64,000 nt of DNA from Choristoneura fumiferana (GCF_025370935.1 NC_133472.1:24595523-24659522), one strand, 5' to 3'; shown: positions 1 to 10,363, counted from the first letter of the stretch. Notes: generated by a model not told the origin, from the sequence alone. Program-made: numbers and translations.

Positions 1-1747
1 CTGAAAGTCCCAATATATTATGTTCCAAAAGTACCCTATGTATATCTCTGACTAAATTTTGTTTATAAACGGAGTTTATAAATTAAATTTTATGAAATTG
101 GATAAGACAGAGCTACTTTACAATGTGTATCTAAAATGTTTATTTGAATTTCTTAAAATTTCATATAGGAGGTCAGACACCTGATAATATATTCCTATTT
201 TGTGATGTGATGAGTGAAGAAAATTTAATGAAAATGCTAGGTTTGTACGCAGCGCGGTTGTGGACAGTAATATAACAGCATACATAACAAGATTCCAGAA
301 AAGTCTATATTGTCTCTTCTCCATAACAGCACTGTATCATAATGTTGCTAAAATGATACTGCAAGCACTTACTTTTTTTTCTTAATTCATAGGTACGTTT
401 CGGACAGGCTAAGGTGCAGCCAGTTACATATTTTATATGGTTTTTATACAGAATAAAAAGTTTTCGAACATAATCCATCCATACTTATGTTAGCAAGTAA
501 CGCGTATTTTTAACATTGTCAGAGACAAAATTTTAACTTAGACAAATTTTGACATTTTTATATTTCCCACTTGTTTATCGTTGTTTACCTTCTCTTTGCG
601 TTTGCCATTTACTAAAGTATGAAAACGTTTAACGTTTACTATTTTTCTAATTTTGTATTGTAATTAATAAGTACCCAGTCGAAGAAAAAGTATTGTATGC
701 AACGTTGTTATGTAAGTCAAAAAAAGCTTGTGGTGTCTTTTTCTTACAATGTTCGCTGAAGCTCACATCGTAACTCAAGCCACACCTTTTTTGAACCCTG
801 TTATACAACTGTTGCATAAAATACAATTGTATCATATACACACATACAGACAGATACAGTGACAATGCAATAATAAACCAAAAGTAATATTAGATTAAAA
901 ACGATTTTAAAATAGTTTTCTAACAAAAACTTTTTATACCAATATGTCAAATGTACACAAAATAAGTAAATATGATTCTATTCATTAAATTTTCACCACG
1001 GATAACGGGGACTGCTCATGATGCTTATTCTGTCTTTAGCTACATAATGTTTGTATCAGAAATTCAACAGGTTCATTAGACAGGCCATGGCCATCCAGAG
1101 ACGTGGCTTCAGTGCAAGGGAGAGCGTAAAATTTGTAGTGTGGTGTATATAACTGAGGCTCTCCATGAGGCTGACATAGTTACATTTGGTGTACTAAAGC
1201 CTCGTTAAAATATTAGATAAAAAAAAATTACCTCCCCTATTTACTCAAATGTCGTACAGCAAAAGTGCGATAATTGTGCTGTACACCATGTTATTTTTGA
1301 TTTCTGTTAACTTTAAGGCAATATTCAACCAGTCAAATGAAGTTTATTTCTCCAAAACACTATTATGTGGCCTATCTCTTACTGTTTAAGATAAGAACTC
1401 TTAATAATGTTGTTTTAGAGATAAAAAAAGAGTTCATACCCATAAACTGACCAGTCTTTCAAAGTTAACGGAAAGCAAGAAAAACATTGTGAATATAAAT
1501 AAATTTATTACTTATTGTAGTGAATTGCATTATGTTGCTGTGTTCCAAGTTATTTAAATAGATAATGACACTGGGAATTCCTAATTCATACATACATTAA
1601 CAAATAGAAAGAATAAAATTCTTAATTATACCAGTTTAAAACCTAACACATTTAAGTGGAAAAGCAACAGGTATGATATGAATGCAAGCAAGCAACAGGT
1701 ATAAAATTATTAATGCATGAAACATGAATCAAAATATCTTTCACAAA
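1..1747. other. AT-rich stretch downstream of the leftward gene start
   Basis: This stretch should be intron, 3' untranslated region or flank of the leftward gene that starts at 2807. I see no recognisable domain. Two weak leftward open stretches exist: 118-324 (68 codons, with a short hydrophobic run LVMYAVILLSTTAL) and 1036-1106, where a possible AG acceptor is followed by 23 codons and TAA. Either could be an exon, but random AT-rich DNA also gives ORFs of this size, so neither is called as a gene. Confidence 0.4.
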
Positions 1748-1834
1748 TCATTGCTCAACAGAATGGTAATGTGCAAATGCAGGTTGGTATGTTGAGTGCC
1801 GTTCAAGTTCGGCCACCGCGCTAAGCATTGACAT
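1748..1834 (-). CDS. Possible second (terminal) coding exon of the leftward gene
   Basis: On the minus strand a TATATCAG acceptor is followed directly by ATGTCAATGC and 28 open codons ending in TGA (AELERHSTYQPAFAHYHSVEQ is the C-terminal part, split here as AELERHSTYQPAF then AHYHSVEQ). The phase is 0, matching the phase-0 donor of the exon at 2763-2807, so the two would join into a 43-residue protein. The residue mix looks protein-like rather than AT-driven. The polypyrimidine tract is weak, the plus strand is also open across part of this segment, and I do not recognise the protein. The exon could be chance, or the true gene may skip it. No function is proposed. Confidence 0.28.
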   Translation of the reverse strand: MSMLSAVAELERHSTYQPAFAHYHSVEQ

Positions 1835-2007
1835 CTGATATAACTTCTGTTTCAAAAGTAAAGGAACCAGATCCGAAATAGATGTGTAAAACCAAATGGA
1901 AGTTCTGACTTAACGAAAATGGTACCGGAGCTCCGTAACATTCCTGATTGAGATCATTTATTTATTTATTTCTTTAATTTATTCCTTATCTATTGGATCA
2001 CTATGTA

Positions 2008-2141
2008 ACATCAAGGGCAAAGATATAGACACGGCCAAAGTTGCAAAAATATGTATATACGACTATATGTACTTAGCATTAAGGCCGTGTATACATATTT
2101 TATAGCAACTTTGGCCATGTCAATATCTTTGCCCTTGACTG
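2008..2141. mobile_element. 134-bp hairpin MITE with TA target duplication
   Basis: The left arm (TCAAGGGCAAAGATATAGAC...) returns as its reverse complement at 2100-2141, giving a near-continuous hairpin with a loop around 2060-2095. TA dinucleotides flank both ends (2006-2007 and 2142-2143), as for Tc1/mariner-derived MITEs. The right terminus reads CTTGACTG|TA, resembling the ends of the MITEs at 30559 and 58565. It lies in the presumed first intron of the leftward gene. Confidence 0.8.
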
Positions 2142-2762
2142 TACTTAATAGAAAATGTCGGACTCCAACATGAAGACACTTAGTTCATGTTAATGAATAT
2201 TAAAATCAAGTGAAATCAGGCAGTTCAAGAAAGAAGTATGACTGGTTTGTCCTTAAGACGTGTTGGAAATGCAACTACAATATTAACCAGACCAGACCAG
2301 ACTACTTAGGTACAACTTGACAAACAAATGTAGGTACATAGTGGATGCCACAAATACTCATTGCACCTACTTTTCAATCATAGGAGAAGGTTACTTTAAA
2401 TGTGGGGTTGAATCAGTAAATTTAATATCTTGCTTTTAGATATACATGTTTTAGGCAGTATGTCAGTATGTGCAATGTGTTTAACTTATACTATAAATTC
2501 ACCATGTTGTGGTCAAATTGTTCTGATTATTTGTTTGTATTTAAACATCGAACGCCTGAATCTGACGGATATAGGAGCTAATAGGTCACAGCTTCCGTAT
2601 TAGGTCCCCCCAGCTATGACTCACAAAGAATTGGTACAAATAAACGAGAAAGTTCATTATACATTACATACCGACTGTATACTCGTTATTGCTGTGGACT
2701 ACATAAGTCAAGAGAATTCATGAATAATAGTTACGAGATAATTACAATATTAAAATGCTTAC

Positions 2763-2807
2763 TTGGGCATCCGTCGACAGGTTCTCGGCGCTGGCACTTA
2801 CAGACAT
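2763..2807 (-). CDS. Predicted first coding exon of a leftward gene
   Basis: Read on the minus strand, an ATG in fair context (CTGAAAAATG) opens 15 codons, MSVSASAENLSTDAQ, which run straight into GTAAGC, a good 5' splice site, in phase 0. The serine/alanine/polar composition and mixed GC codon use differ from the AT-rich flanks, as expected of a real exon. A second, even stronger donor (GTAAGT) lies inside the exon at 2797-2802, right after ATGTCT, so a shorter first exon encoding only Met-Ser is possible. The gene would continue leftward; the segment at 1748-1834 is one in-phase candidate for the next exon. I cannot name the protein from 15 residues. Some nuclear and adaptor proteins start with similar Ser-rich leaders, but that is not evidence of identity. 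Confidence 0.55.
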
Positions 2808-3230
2808 TTTTCAGTTAGGAATTTGCTAACAAAACACAACGAAACTCAGAAAGGAAAATTAGATATCTTAAATTATTCTCATATTTGATATTCAATGTAT
2901 ATTTATTTCCTTGTTATTTGGGCGTGTACGTACGAATTATGAACACTGTGCGTGCGTGCGAACGTTACAAACTTGTCGCACACATGAAAAAAATACAGCT
3001 GCTGGCTGCCAATGAATGACACAACACATAGACACACTCAACGAACGAAGTACAAAAGCGGGGCTATTCTGACATTTCAAATTCAATTTGTATCATGTCA
3101 TCCTTTTCTTCTCTTAATAAATGCCGTTAGCGCTACCTGAAATGGCACGATCAACGTTCGAGTTGCGAAAATACGAACTTCGTAGTAGTACAGGGACAGG
3201 CGCGTTCATTGTTATTTAACTTGATCATGA
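2808..3230 (-). promoter_or_regulatory. Likely 5' UTR and promoter region of the leftward gene
   Basis: This block lies immediately upstream of the predicted start codon at 2807. It has more CpG and mixed-composition sequence (for example the CGTGCGTGCGAACGTTAC stretch near 2950) than the surrounding AT-rich DNA. I do not see a convincing TATA box at a fixed distance, so the transcription start is not placed. The far end (3156-3193) is a half-copy of the MITE seen whole at 5339-5471, which suggests the promoter proper ends before it. Confidence 0.3.
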
Positions 3231-3552
3231 TCACTCCAAGCGAAAATCCAATGCCAATATTAAAGCAATATTTTATTACTTGTTAATATTATTTTGTGTA
3301 TATTATGTGTATTTCTTTTTTGATTTTCCTAGAAATCTACAATTTAAAAATCACATTTCAGTAAGTATATATGCATAACAAGTAAGCAAAACGGAACATT
3401 ACGACGTAGTGTAGGATGTACAATTATGTACATGGTTTCTACCAAACTTTTCTTTTCCACCAGAATGGCTACTACAAAATTCGAAAATCGAAGTTCGTAT
3501 CGTACCGTCCCTCTCGCTCTCGTATTAATAGTACATTACTGCAGAGGCCACG
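3156..3552. mobile_element. Two half-copies of the ACTACGAAA palindromic MITE
   Basis: 3156-3193 matches the right terminus (…CTTCGTAGTAGTACAG) and 3461-3552 matches the left half (GGCTACTACAAAATTCG, then the CCCTCTCGCTCTCGTATTA centre) of the element seen whole at 5339-5471 and 48041-48146. The halves lie about 270 bp apart in the wrong order for a simple insertion, so they are separate truncated copies or a rearranged one. Between them is AT-rich DNA without recognisable features. Confidence 0.6.
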
Positions 3553-3666
3553 AAGTAAGGGATTGATGGACGAGTCGTAGACGAGGCCGGATAAAACGAG
3601 TCCAGCAATCCCTGTTCTGGCCGAGGTTTGTATAGTGCTTTTCTCAAACAATGTGAGAAAATACTT

Positions 3667-3935
3667 CATCCATCCATCCATCCATCCATCCATGTATCCA
3701 TCCATGCATCCATCCATCCATCCATCCATCCGTCCGTCCGTCCGTCCATCCGTCCATTCGTCCATCCGTCTAACCATCCGTCCATCCGTCTAACCATCCG
3801 TCCATCCGTCCATCCATCTAACCATCCGTCCATCCGTCTATCTAACCATCCGTCCATCCGTCCATCCGACTAACCATCCGTCCATCCGTCTAACCATCCG
3901 TCCATCCGTCCATCCATCCATCCATCCATCCATGC
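3667..3935. repeat. (CATC)n/(CGTC)n microsatellite
   Basis: About 270 bp of imperfect tetranucleotide repeat, mixing CATC, CGTC and interspersed CTAAC units (CCATCCGTCTAAC recurs several times, a higher-order unit). It ends in a short CATCG run. The Asp-Gly-Trp-Met or Ser-Ile-His-Pro reading frames across it are products of the repeat, not proteins. Confidence 0.95.
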
Positions 3936-4279
3936 ATCGCATCGCATCGCAATATCGCAAATGCTTACGGAGTAGTGGTGGTTGGCTGTCTGTAATTTTT
4001 CCTTTGTCAGTTTAATGTTAGTAAGCAAATTTAAAAAGTTACTTAGAGCAGCGGACAATAATGGATTTTCATACATACTTCATGGACTAGGCCAAGAAGT
4101 TATGTAGGGAGGTGGTAGGGAGCCATAAATGAGAAACCTCATGTCTCCATTTCGTGACATTAACGCATACATTTCCGAGCATGTTTGAGAAAATAGTATT
4201 TATACTTAGCTAGCCTAGCTGCAGGGTGCTGCAGGCTCCACCAGGTTTCCACCAAAATATTAGTTTCTACAATAAATAC
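3936..4279. other. No feature seen
   Basis: Mixed-composition DNA between the microsatellite and element D1. A leftward open frame runs out of the microsatellite into it, but shows nothing recognisable. Confidence 0.5.
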
Positions 4280-4711
4280 AATGAGGGCTATCGCGTATGA
4301 ATTCGCCACTAGTGGCGCTAGTGTAGCGGTAGCGTGAGGTCTCCGAAATGTCAAATCTCATAGTTTTTGGGTGAGCTACGCGGGTTTATTTAAAATTAGA
4401 ATATTTTTGTGAATATTTTGCAATATCTGAAATTAATTATATCAAATATGCGTTCCGGGGCAATGAATGTCTGTGTTTTGAGACAGTTTTGTCTTTCGGA
4501 AACCTTTGTCCTCCCTTTTTCCGAACAAAACGGGGACTATGCAACACTGTGGCATGCTCGTTATTTTTATGGTACGGTTTTAAGGTGTATTAAATATGAT
4601 TTTAATCTAAACTTTGTTTTCACGCCCGTAATAACAGACTTTGAAAGCCATACTTAAAAACCTCACGCAACAGTGCGCCATCTAGTGAGACAAAAAACGA
4701 TAGCCCTCATT
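4280..4711 (+). mobile_element. Family D element, full length, with 14-bp terminal inverted repeats
   Basis: The ends are AATGAGGGCTATCG (4280-4293) and its exact reverse complement (4698-4711), so this is a roughly 432-bp non-autonomous TIR element. The interior is shared with 35247-35635 (for example the GTCTTTCGGAAACCTTTGTC segment). No transposase frame is present; the 82-codon frame at 4409-4657 is not conserved in the second copy. I see no clear target duplication. Confidence 0.8.
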
Positions 4712-5338
4712 CCAATCTGGTTTCAGAATGATGAACCACCAAAGCTGCGCCATCTAGTGAAAAGTGGCGAAATCAAACAGTAAGGAATCATGATCAGTTA
4801 ACTAAACCACAGTACAGATGGCGCTACTGTCAGCATATAATAAAATGAGTAAAAATTGCAAGGGCAAGGACTACTCGGGTGGCTATATGAACGTCTTGGG
4901 TAAAATAGCTCGTTTTATGCGCTTGATTGACTAGGTAATTTTATTGCATACTAGTTGTTGAGCGCGATTCCGTCTGCGTAGAATTCGCTTATCGCTATCC
5001 CGCGGGTTTTATGCTTATGCATTTTTCGGAGATAAAAAGTAGCTATCTCCATACAGAGTTACATTCACATTTATACATAATAGGTAATTAGTAGGGAAGT
5101 AGGGAGTAGATCATTAAACGTTCTTCAGAGTGAATCAAAATATAATAGATATCTAGATAACTAGCATCAACAATGTCGTCGATATACGTACTTAGAAGCA
5201 GAGCTGTGGAGGTTCCAGGTTGCAGGGGCGGCGAGAGCAGGGGCCCTCGTTAGCTATGCAAATACCCCGGCAGGGCCGCGCGGGAGCCGTCAATCCGCCA
5301 CCACGCCCCCAGCTTCCAGTCATATTGAAACTGCCTAA
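4712..5338. other. No gene seen; a GCGCCATCTAGTG motif recurs
   Basis: The segment GCGCCATCTAGTGA, present just inside the right end of D1, recurs at about 4747-4760, so a second eroded element end may lie here. A GC-rich block at 5215-5310 looks single-copy. Confidence 0.4.
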
Positions 5339-5471
5339 CAGTAGGGCTACTACGAAACTCGAAACTCGAAGTTCGTGTCGTGCGGTCTCTCTCGCTCTCG
5401 TATTAAATAGTATAAGTGTCAGAGGGACCGCACGAAACGAACTTCGAGTTACGAGTTTCGTAGTAGCACTG
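5339..5471. mobile_element. 133-bp palindromic MITE (ACTACGAAA family), intact
   Basis: A near-perfect hairpin: CAG..GGCTACTACGAAACTCG on the left mirrors CGAGTTTCGTAGTAGC..CTG on the right, with the centre CTCTCGCTCTCGTATTAAAT. Related copies are at 48041-48146 (whole), 3156-3193, 3461-3552 and 10627-10660 (halves). Long frames on both strands here are products of the palindrome. Confidence 0.85.
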
Positions 5472-5933
5472 CAGGGCCGTATCGACATTGAGCTTTAGAA
5501 TACCGTAGAGTAGACGGTACCTGTCGCTCTACTTTTTTGCCTTTAAGTAGAAAACAAGTACTTATGTAGTCAGGTACTCTCTAACCATAAACCAATTTTT
5601 GATCACACTTAGGCCGGTAATATACATAATATTATTTCCATAGGTGCTTATAGCTTGCACAATTTTATACAAGTAGGTATATACGCGCATGTAAGTTCAT
5701 ACGTCTAACTTCATGAAAATAATATAATGCAAGCATGCAAGGAACCTACAGGAATGTATTTTCCCGGTCTAACTGACAAACTTGATAATTATAATAAAAC
5801 AGAAATATGTAACAAAATAAGGATAGTTCTGAAAGCAATGCGTTCAGTGTTGTTGCTGATTAAGTACTCGTTTTGTGAGAAATAATTTCATTTCACAGTG
5901 CTTAAGCACCTACTTAGAACGTTCGTTCAAGCT
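5472..5933. other. No feature seen
   Basis: AT-rich DNA with no ORF, repeat or hairpin I can support. Confidence 0.5.
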
Positions 5934-6069
5934 GTACCACTACGATTACCATGAGTTTACAGTGACCGTACTCGATAGCGACGTTGTAAATTAATTGTAC
6001 AGCGCCTCTACAAATAATTTACGCCGTCGCTATCGAGTACGGTCACTGTAAACTCATGGTAGTGGCACT
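5934..6069. mobile_element. Hairpin MITE (ACCATGAGTTTACAGTG)
   Basis: The arms ACCATGAGTTTACAGTGACC...GCGACG and CGTCGC...GGTCACTGTAAACTCATGGT are a perfect inverted pair of about 36 bp, with a 40-bp loop. Outside these, GTACCACTAC and GTAGTGGCAC extend the pairing except for a 6-base insertion on the left. No coding capacity. Confidence 0.8.
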
Positions 6070-6529
6070 GGTAACTAGTGGTCCATATTATTGCACTGTT
6101 TTACTCCGAGTCAATACCTCTGAGTCAGGCTAGGCATGCACTAAACATGGCGAGTATTTGTCATACTACCTATCTATAGATACGTAACACAAAAAATACA
6201 AGCTGAAACATTGAACTTGAATCAAAATTTAGTGTTTAATTCATGCTCAGTTAATGTTGGAACGCTAATCCAATTGTTGAAAATAGTCTGGAAATTTTTG
6301 CAGTTTCCATACATTGACTTCGTGATTTAATTTGGTCCCAAAGGAAGACCAGTGCCGTTCGCAAGACCGGCAATTTTGCTGACTTGGGACCATTTCGTAA
6401 CATACAACTTTTTTAAAATTTTAATATCTTTTTGCTATGCTACGCTACTTTTTCACGAATAAATGATTTCTATTTCTATCGAAAATACAAACTGAAATAT
6501 AGATGCACAGAAAAACTAGAAAAATAAGA

Positions 6530-6599
6530 CCAGCGCTGGGAATCGAACCCAGGTCCTCGGCATTCCGTGTCGTGTGCTATACCGCTACACCACCGCTGG
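6530..6599 (-). tRNA. tRNA-like cloverleaf, left arm (probably element-borne)
   Basis: The minus strand has a canonical A box (TGGTGTAGCGG) and a perfect B box (GGTTCGATTCC) at tRNA spacing. It folds with an acceptor stem CCAGCG/CGCTGG, a T arm of 5 bp with the loop TTCGATT, and a short D arm. The anticodon arm is abnormal: a 7-nt loop would give anticodon GGA but lacks U33. With a second copy in the opposite arm of a foldback this is more likely a tRNA-derived module than a working tRNA gene. Confidence 0.45.
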
Positions 6600-6878
6600 A
6601 AAACGATACAGACACGAATTTCTCCTATGCACCTCATATCTCAGCTTGTGTTGTTTCTTATTTAGCCACTTAAGCAGCGACACTAGCGACATCTATGCCG
6701 TAGCCCTCATCGAGAAACTTTTCGGCACTCCATCGGAACTAACCGCTCACCCGGACAAGAGATATCGTTATTAAGCAATCAAAATAAGATTGGTGTCGCT
6801 GCTTAAGTGACTAAAAATAAGAAACATCACAAGCTGAGATATGAGGTGCATAGGAGAAATTCGTGTCTGTATCGTTGT

Positions 6879-6948
6879 CCAGCGGTGGTGTAGCGGTATA
6901 GCACACGGCACGGAATGCCGAGGACCTGGATTCGATTCCCAGCGCTGG
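6879..6948 (+). tRNA. tRNA-like cloverleaf, right arm (probably element-borne)
   Basis: This is the mirror copy of 6530-6599, differing at a few positions. The A box TGGTGTAGCGG is kept, but the B box is GGATTCGATTCC, which breaks one T-stem pair, and the anticodon stem is CGGCA/TGCCG. No 3' CCA is encoded. Pol III promoter elements therefore face outward from the foldback centre on both strands. Confidence 0.45.
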
Positions 6949-7272
6949 TCTTATTTTTCTGGTTTATCTGTGCATCTATATTTCAGTTTGTATTTTCGAT
7001 ATAGGTTTTACGGGATGACCGTAAAAGTAACAGACAATTTGGAATTGAAATAAAAAATACAAAAAGATTCCTTAAAAAAAAACAATCTCAATTTCTATTT
7101 CTATTTCTATCAATATATAGACAACGCAAAATTTTCAAACTATTTTCAACAAATAGATTGATGCATTATACAAATAGCATGTTATGCATTATACATATAG
7201 ATTGATGTATTGTCCAGCATTAACTGAGCATGAAACACTAATTATGATTCACGTTCAATGTTTCATCCTAAG

Positions 7273-8638
7273 CACTGCCCTCTTTCGAACGCATCAATCG
7301 AGCCTCTTTTCATTTTTAGCCCCCCTTGCATGTATCTGGTATCGGGGTATTTTAAACAACTGATACAATAACCAATTTGATTCTTACCTTACCAAAGAAT
7401 CTTCCTATCATACCGGTTTCGTAATTCGATAACACTCATAAATACAACTAAATTAATAACTGGATATTACATAAATAGCAATGCATGAAAAATAAAAGCT
7501 GGTGTTTGAACATTTATTAATTTGTAATGTTACTGTGTAATTTCAAAAAGCAGATCATTAAATCCCCCATTCTATGCGCACTCGTTGTTAAATCTACTAT
7601 TATGTATTCTAGCCCCTGAAACGAAAATGTGTAAGGTGACTGGATTTAAAATTAAAAATGAAATAAAATATTTTTATTATCAGATAACTTATTTGGTCCA
7701 TAGCATGTTAGTAACAATTTATGTGTCCTGGGGTGTAGTAGATATTATTATTGTCAAACCAAATAGACATTCGCAGTGAAATTAAGGCCGATATTGAAAC
7801 GTGGACAAGTTCGAGGTAAGAGTGACTTGCGCGCACGCGGTGGTCTTCACAACCGAACAATTGCCGTTCATTTATATGAAACTTACCTTCTAACTGCGAT
7901 TTCGAGTCAAGGTACAGGCATCGGCAATAATATCTGATAGGAAAAATAAAACAAAAATACCATCCCCCGTTCTAATCCGAGTTATGATCAGAAAGGAAGG
8001 TAAAGTAGGCACATGATGTGGTATAGTGCTATTGGCATTCATTTGTTTCGTTTCGATTTCCCATCTACCAAAGAAATCATCGTATAAAATTAAACGTATA
8101 AATTGAAAGGTTCCGCCCTGATATGCGATTCAGTTTCCGCGATTGCACCTACCTTACCTAGCAACATAATTAAATAATGTATGGATCCAGGGAACTTAGC
8201 GGAGGACCATGTTAAAATGAAGTATATCATCTTGATTTGCTCTGACGCGAAGTATGTTATCCACAATGTTATCCATTTTATTTTAAACATAATTAAATAA
8301 GTAAAAATAAGTTTTATTTTATTTATTAAATAAAAGAACTTAATATTGAACACCTAACTAAGCTGATTACGCAACAATTAGGCATGCACTGTAATTTAGC
8401 AATCGTCACAGGCCGGCCGGCACGTGCCGTGCCGCACGGCGTGGCGCTAGACAATGGCAACACGTGTCAACAATGAGCCGATATGACACAATATACTCGA
8501 TCGCTTCCTTCCTGGGCTCACACCACGCCTACGTTTTTAAATGCATTATGCACGCCCCGTTAGATTCGGGAGCAACTGGAGAGCATGGCTCTATTTTTTT
8601 ATTTAATTTTACGAATGATCCTTATTTTCTTGCTTTTT
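7273..8638. other. No gene seen; AT-rich with a small GC block
   Basis: Mostly AT-rich DNA. A short GC-rich block at 8408-8470 contains GGCCGGCCGGCACGTGCCG, a palindromic E-box-like CACGTG context. A leftward frame of 87 codons (8090-8353) is lysine- and phenylalanine-rich, as random AT DNA would give, and is not called. Confidence 0.4.
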
Positions 8639-8893
8639 AACCCCCGACGCAAAAAGAGGGGTGTTATAAGTTTGACCGCTATGTGTCTGTCTATAGCACC
8701 GTAACCGTACTCGTTGATCGTAAACGGGTGAATCGATTAGAATGCGTTTTTTTTTAATTTGAAAGCAGGTTTTCTAGCAACGGTTCTTAGACATATTATA
8801 TCAAAATCGGATCAGCTGTTTTTGAGATATTGACTTTGAAGTGACAATGTCGGGGGTTTCCCAACTTTTTGTTGGTTAGGTTAGGTTAGTTGA
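8639..8893 (+). repeat. Family A interspersed repeat, copy A1
   Basis: This shares long blocks with 38443-38607 (inverted), 60249-60480 and 61551-61785. It starts AACCCCCGAC and, near its end, has GTCGGGGGTT, so the ends are complementary. It then has a small hairpin CCAAC-TTTTT-GTTGG (8861-8875). The three TTAGG units at the end are part of the repeat, not a telomere. The CTGTCT-rich and CAAAATCGG segments recur in all copies. No coding capacity. Confidence 0.8.
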
Positions 8894-9374
8894 TTAAAGG
8901 TGTAAACGACTCCTTATTCAATTACACTGCTATCAATAATGTTTTTTTTTGTTTAGGGGTAAAAATGAGAAGGCAGTAAAAATAAGAAATAATATGCAAA
9001 AATAAAAATATTTGATAGCTGAGAGAATGATGTTGAAAATGATGTTATTTAGTAGTTTAGGGTTTCTTTAATTGGCTCTGTGCACGACATCAGCGCCACC
9101 TAGCGTCCGCTAATATATCGCTGGTAATAAATTAAATATCGTTTTCAGATCAAAATGAATATCATTTTGAAGACCGGTTTTGTGAGTATCACTCAATATA
9201 AAATTTCAACCACAAACCGTTTCATAAGGAAAATTGTTACTGGACATGTCCGAGATATAGAGGAATTAAGAACAAAACAGGGACAGTGTTAAATAATTCA
9301 AGCTCGCATCATAACACAAAAGTCTATTACTAAAATTAGGTAGTTAAAGTCTATACAAATTGCTTTGTTAATGA
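8894..9374. other. No feature seen
   Basis: AT-rich DNA. CGCCACCTAGCG near 9096 resembles the GCGCCATCTAG motif near D1, but is too short to assign. Confidence 0.4.
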
Positions 9375-9664
9375 CAGATTCATATGAGAATGACAGATGA
9401 CAGAGCCAGAACTTGTCTACTTTTGGCCACCATGAGCGCTGTGATAGATTTCATCATCCCCACCAAGTACTTCGCACCCTCCCATGCTTTGTTTATGATA
9501 ATGACCGCATTCACAGTAGCTTTGAGAATAAACTTGTGTAGATTTTGAAACGCATTAGCATATTGTGCGAAAGCGGAGGAGGGCAAGCACATACTTAGTA
9601 TGTCTAATAGCGGAATAACTGTGTAAAAGGTTGCAGGATGGATCGAAGAAAAAAGGATATTCAA
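9375..9664. pseudogene. Unrecognised segment open on both strands
   Basis: The minus strand is open for 94 codons (9380-9664) and the plus strand for 58 (9375-9548), then after one TGA for another 30. The plus reading (…TMSAVIDFIIPTKYFAP…) is hydrophobic and protein-like, interrupted by stops at 9546 and about 9630. Open frames on both strands over 170 bp in AT-rich DNA suggest decayed coding sequence. I cannot match it to any family or decide the strand. Confidence 0.2.
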
Positions 9665-9994
9665 ATTGTAATAGTAGTAATATTAGAACCTAGTTTACCC
9701 ATATTAAAAATGTAACGTTTATTACAATAATTCTGATTCTGGTAGGTATTGTACTAAAAAAATACATAAAACAGCATATTTTGGTTGTTACAGTATCATA
9801 CGAGAGGACGGTAGGATTCCTATTTTCGCGAGTTGAGGGTGTTTTTCCTAAAATTTTAAGTGACGCGTGATTCGCAGGAATTATTTATTTAATCTTGTGT
9901 TTTAAAATTTTGTAAGTGAATTTGCATAATGGAAAAAACTCGTAGTGCTGTAGTTTGTTCTTTGTTTGGTACTAATTGCAAGCTTAAAGAAAAT

Positions 9995-10363
9995 GGGGAC
10001 GCTCGATTTTTAGGAAAATTTGCACTTTAAAGTTGAATATTTCGCAAATACATCACTGAATCGAAAAATCGTCTTAGCAAACCTTTAAAAGTTTTAAAAG
10101 ACCTACCCAACGATACCCCACACCATAGGGTTGGATAAGAAAAAAAAATCACCCCCACTTTACGTCTATGGGAGGTACCACAAAAAAAATTTTTTTTTTT
10201 ATACCATTTTGTCGGCATAGTTTACATATACATATATCCGTGCAAAATTACAGCTTTCTAGCATTGATAGTCCCCGAGCAAATCCGCGGACAGACAGACA
10301 GACAGACATGGCGAAACCATAAGGGTTCCGTTTTTGCCATTTTGGCTCCGGAACCCTAAAAAC
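9995..10363 (+). repeat. Family C repeat, copy C3 (5'-truncated)
   Basis: This matches the right two-thirds of the copy at 51228-51870 (shared AAAATTTGCACT, GAATATTTCGCAAA and ACAGCTTTCTAGCATTGATA). It ends in the family hairpin: AGGGTTCCG (10322-10330), GCCA/TGGC, CGGAACCCT (10349-10357), then an A run. An ATG at 9929 opens 32 codons into this repeat; this is probably chance. Confidence 0.85.

Larger units (their letters stand above)
6200..7272. mobile_element. Large nested foldback element carrying two tRNA-like arms
   Basis: Two levels of inversion are visible. The outer arms are 6200-6300 and about 7125-7272 (CTCAGTTAATGTTGGA against CCAGCATTAACTGAGCATGA, and GAAAATAGTCTGGAAA against its complement). 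The inner arms are 6479-6689 and 6791-7001, about 210 bp each and near-identical, with a loop of about 100 bp. Each inner arm contains a 70-nt tRNA-like cloverleaf facing the other strand. Between inner and outer arms the two sides do not match well. The 66- and 70-codon frames here are by-products. The unequal conservation suggests that a younger inner foldback lies inside an older, more eroded outer inversion. Confidence 0.75.

Noticed and set aside
3472..4076. Frames reading Asp-Gly-Trp-Met or Ser-Ile-His-Pro repeats
   Set aside because: Direct translation of the (CATC)n/(CGTC)n microsatellite.
5192..5498. Two antisense frames of 92 and 98 codons
   Set aside because: They cover a palindromic MITE and its GC-rich flank. 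Self-complementarity gives matching open frames on both strands.
6574..7053. 66- and 70-codon frames in the foldback
   Set aside because: They cross the tRNA-like arms and are mirror images of non-coding repeat sequence.
8874..8890. (TTAGG)3, the insect telomere unit
   Set aside because: Only about three units, at the end of interspersed repeat A1 and shared in part by A4. Another short run is at 14511-14520. Not a telomere.
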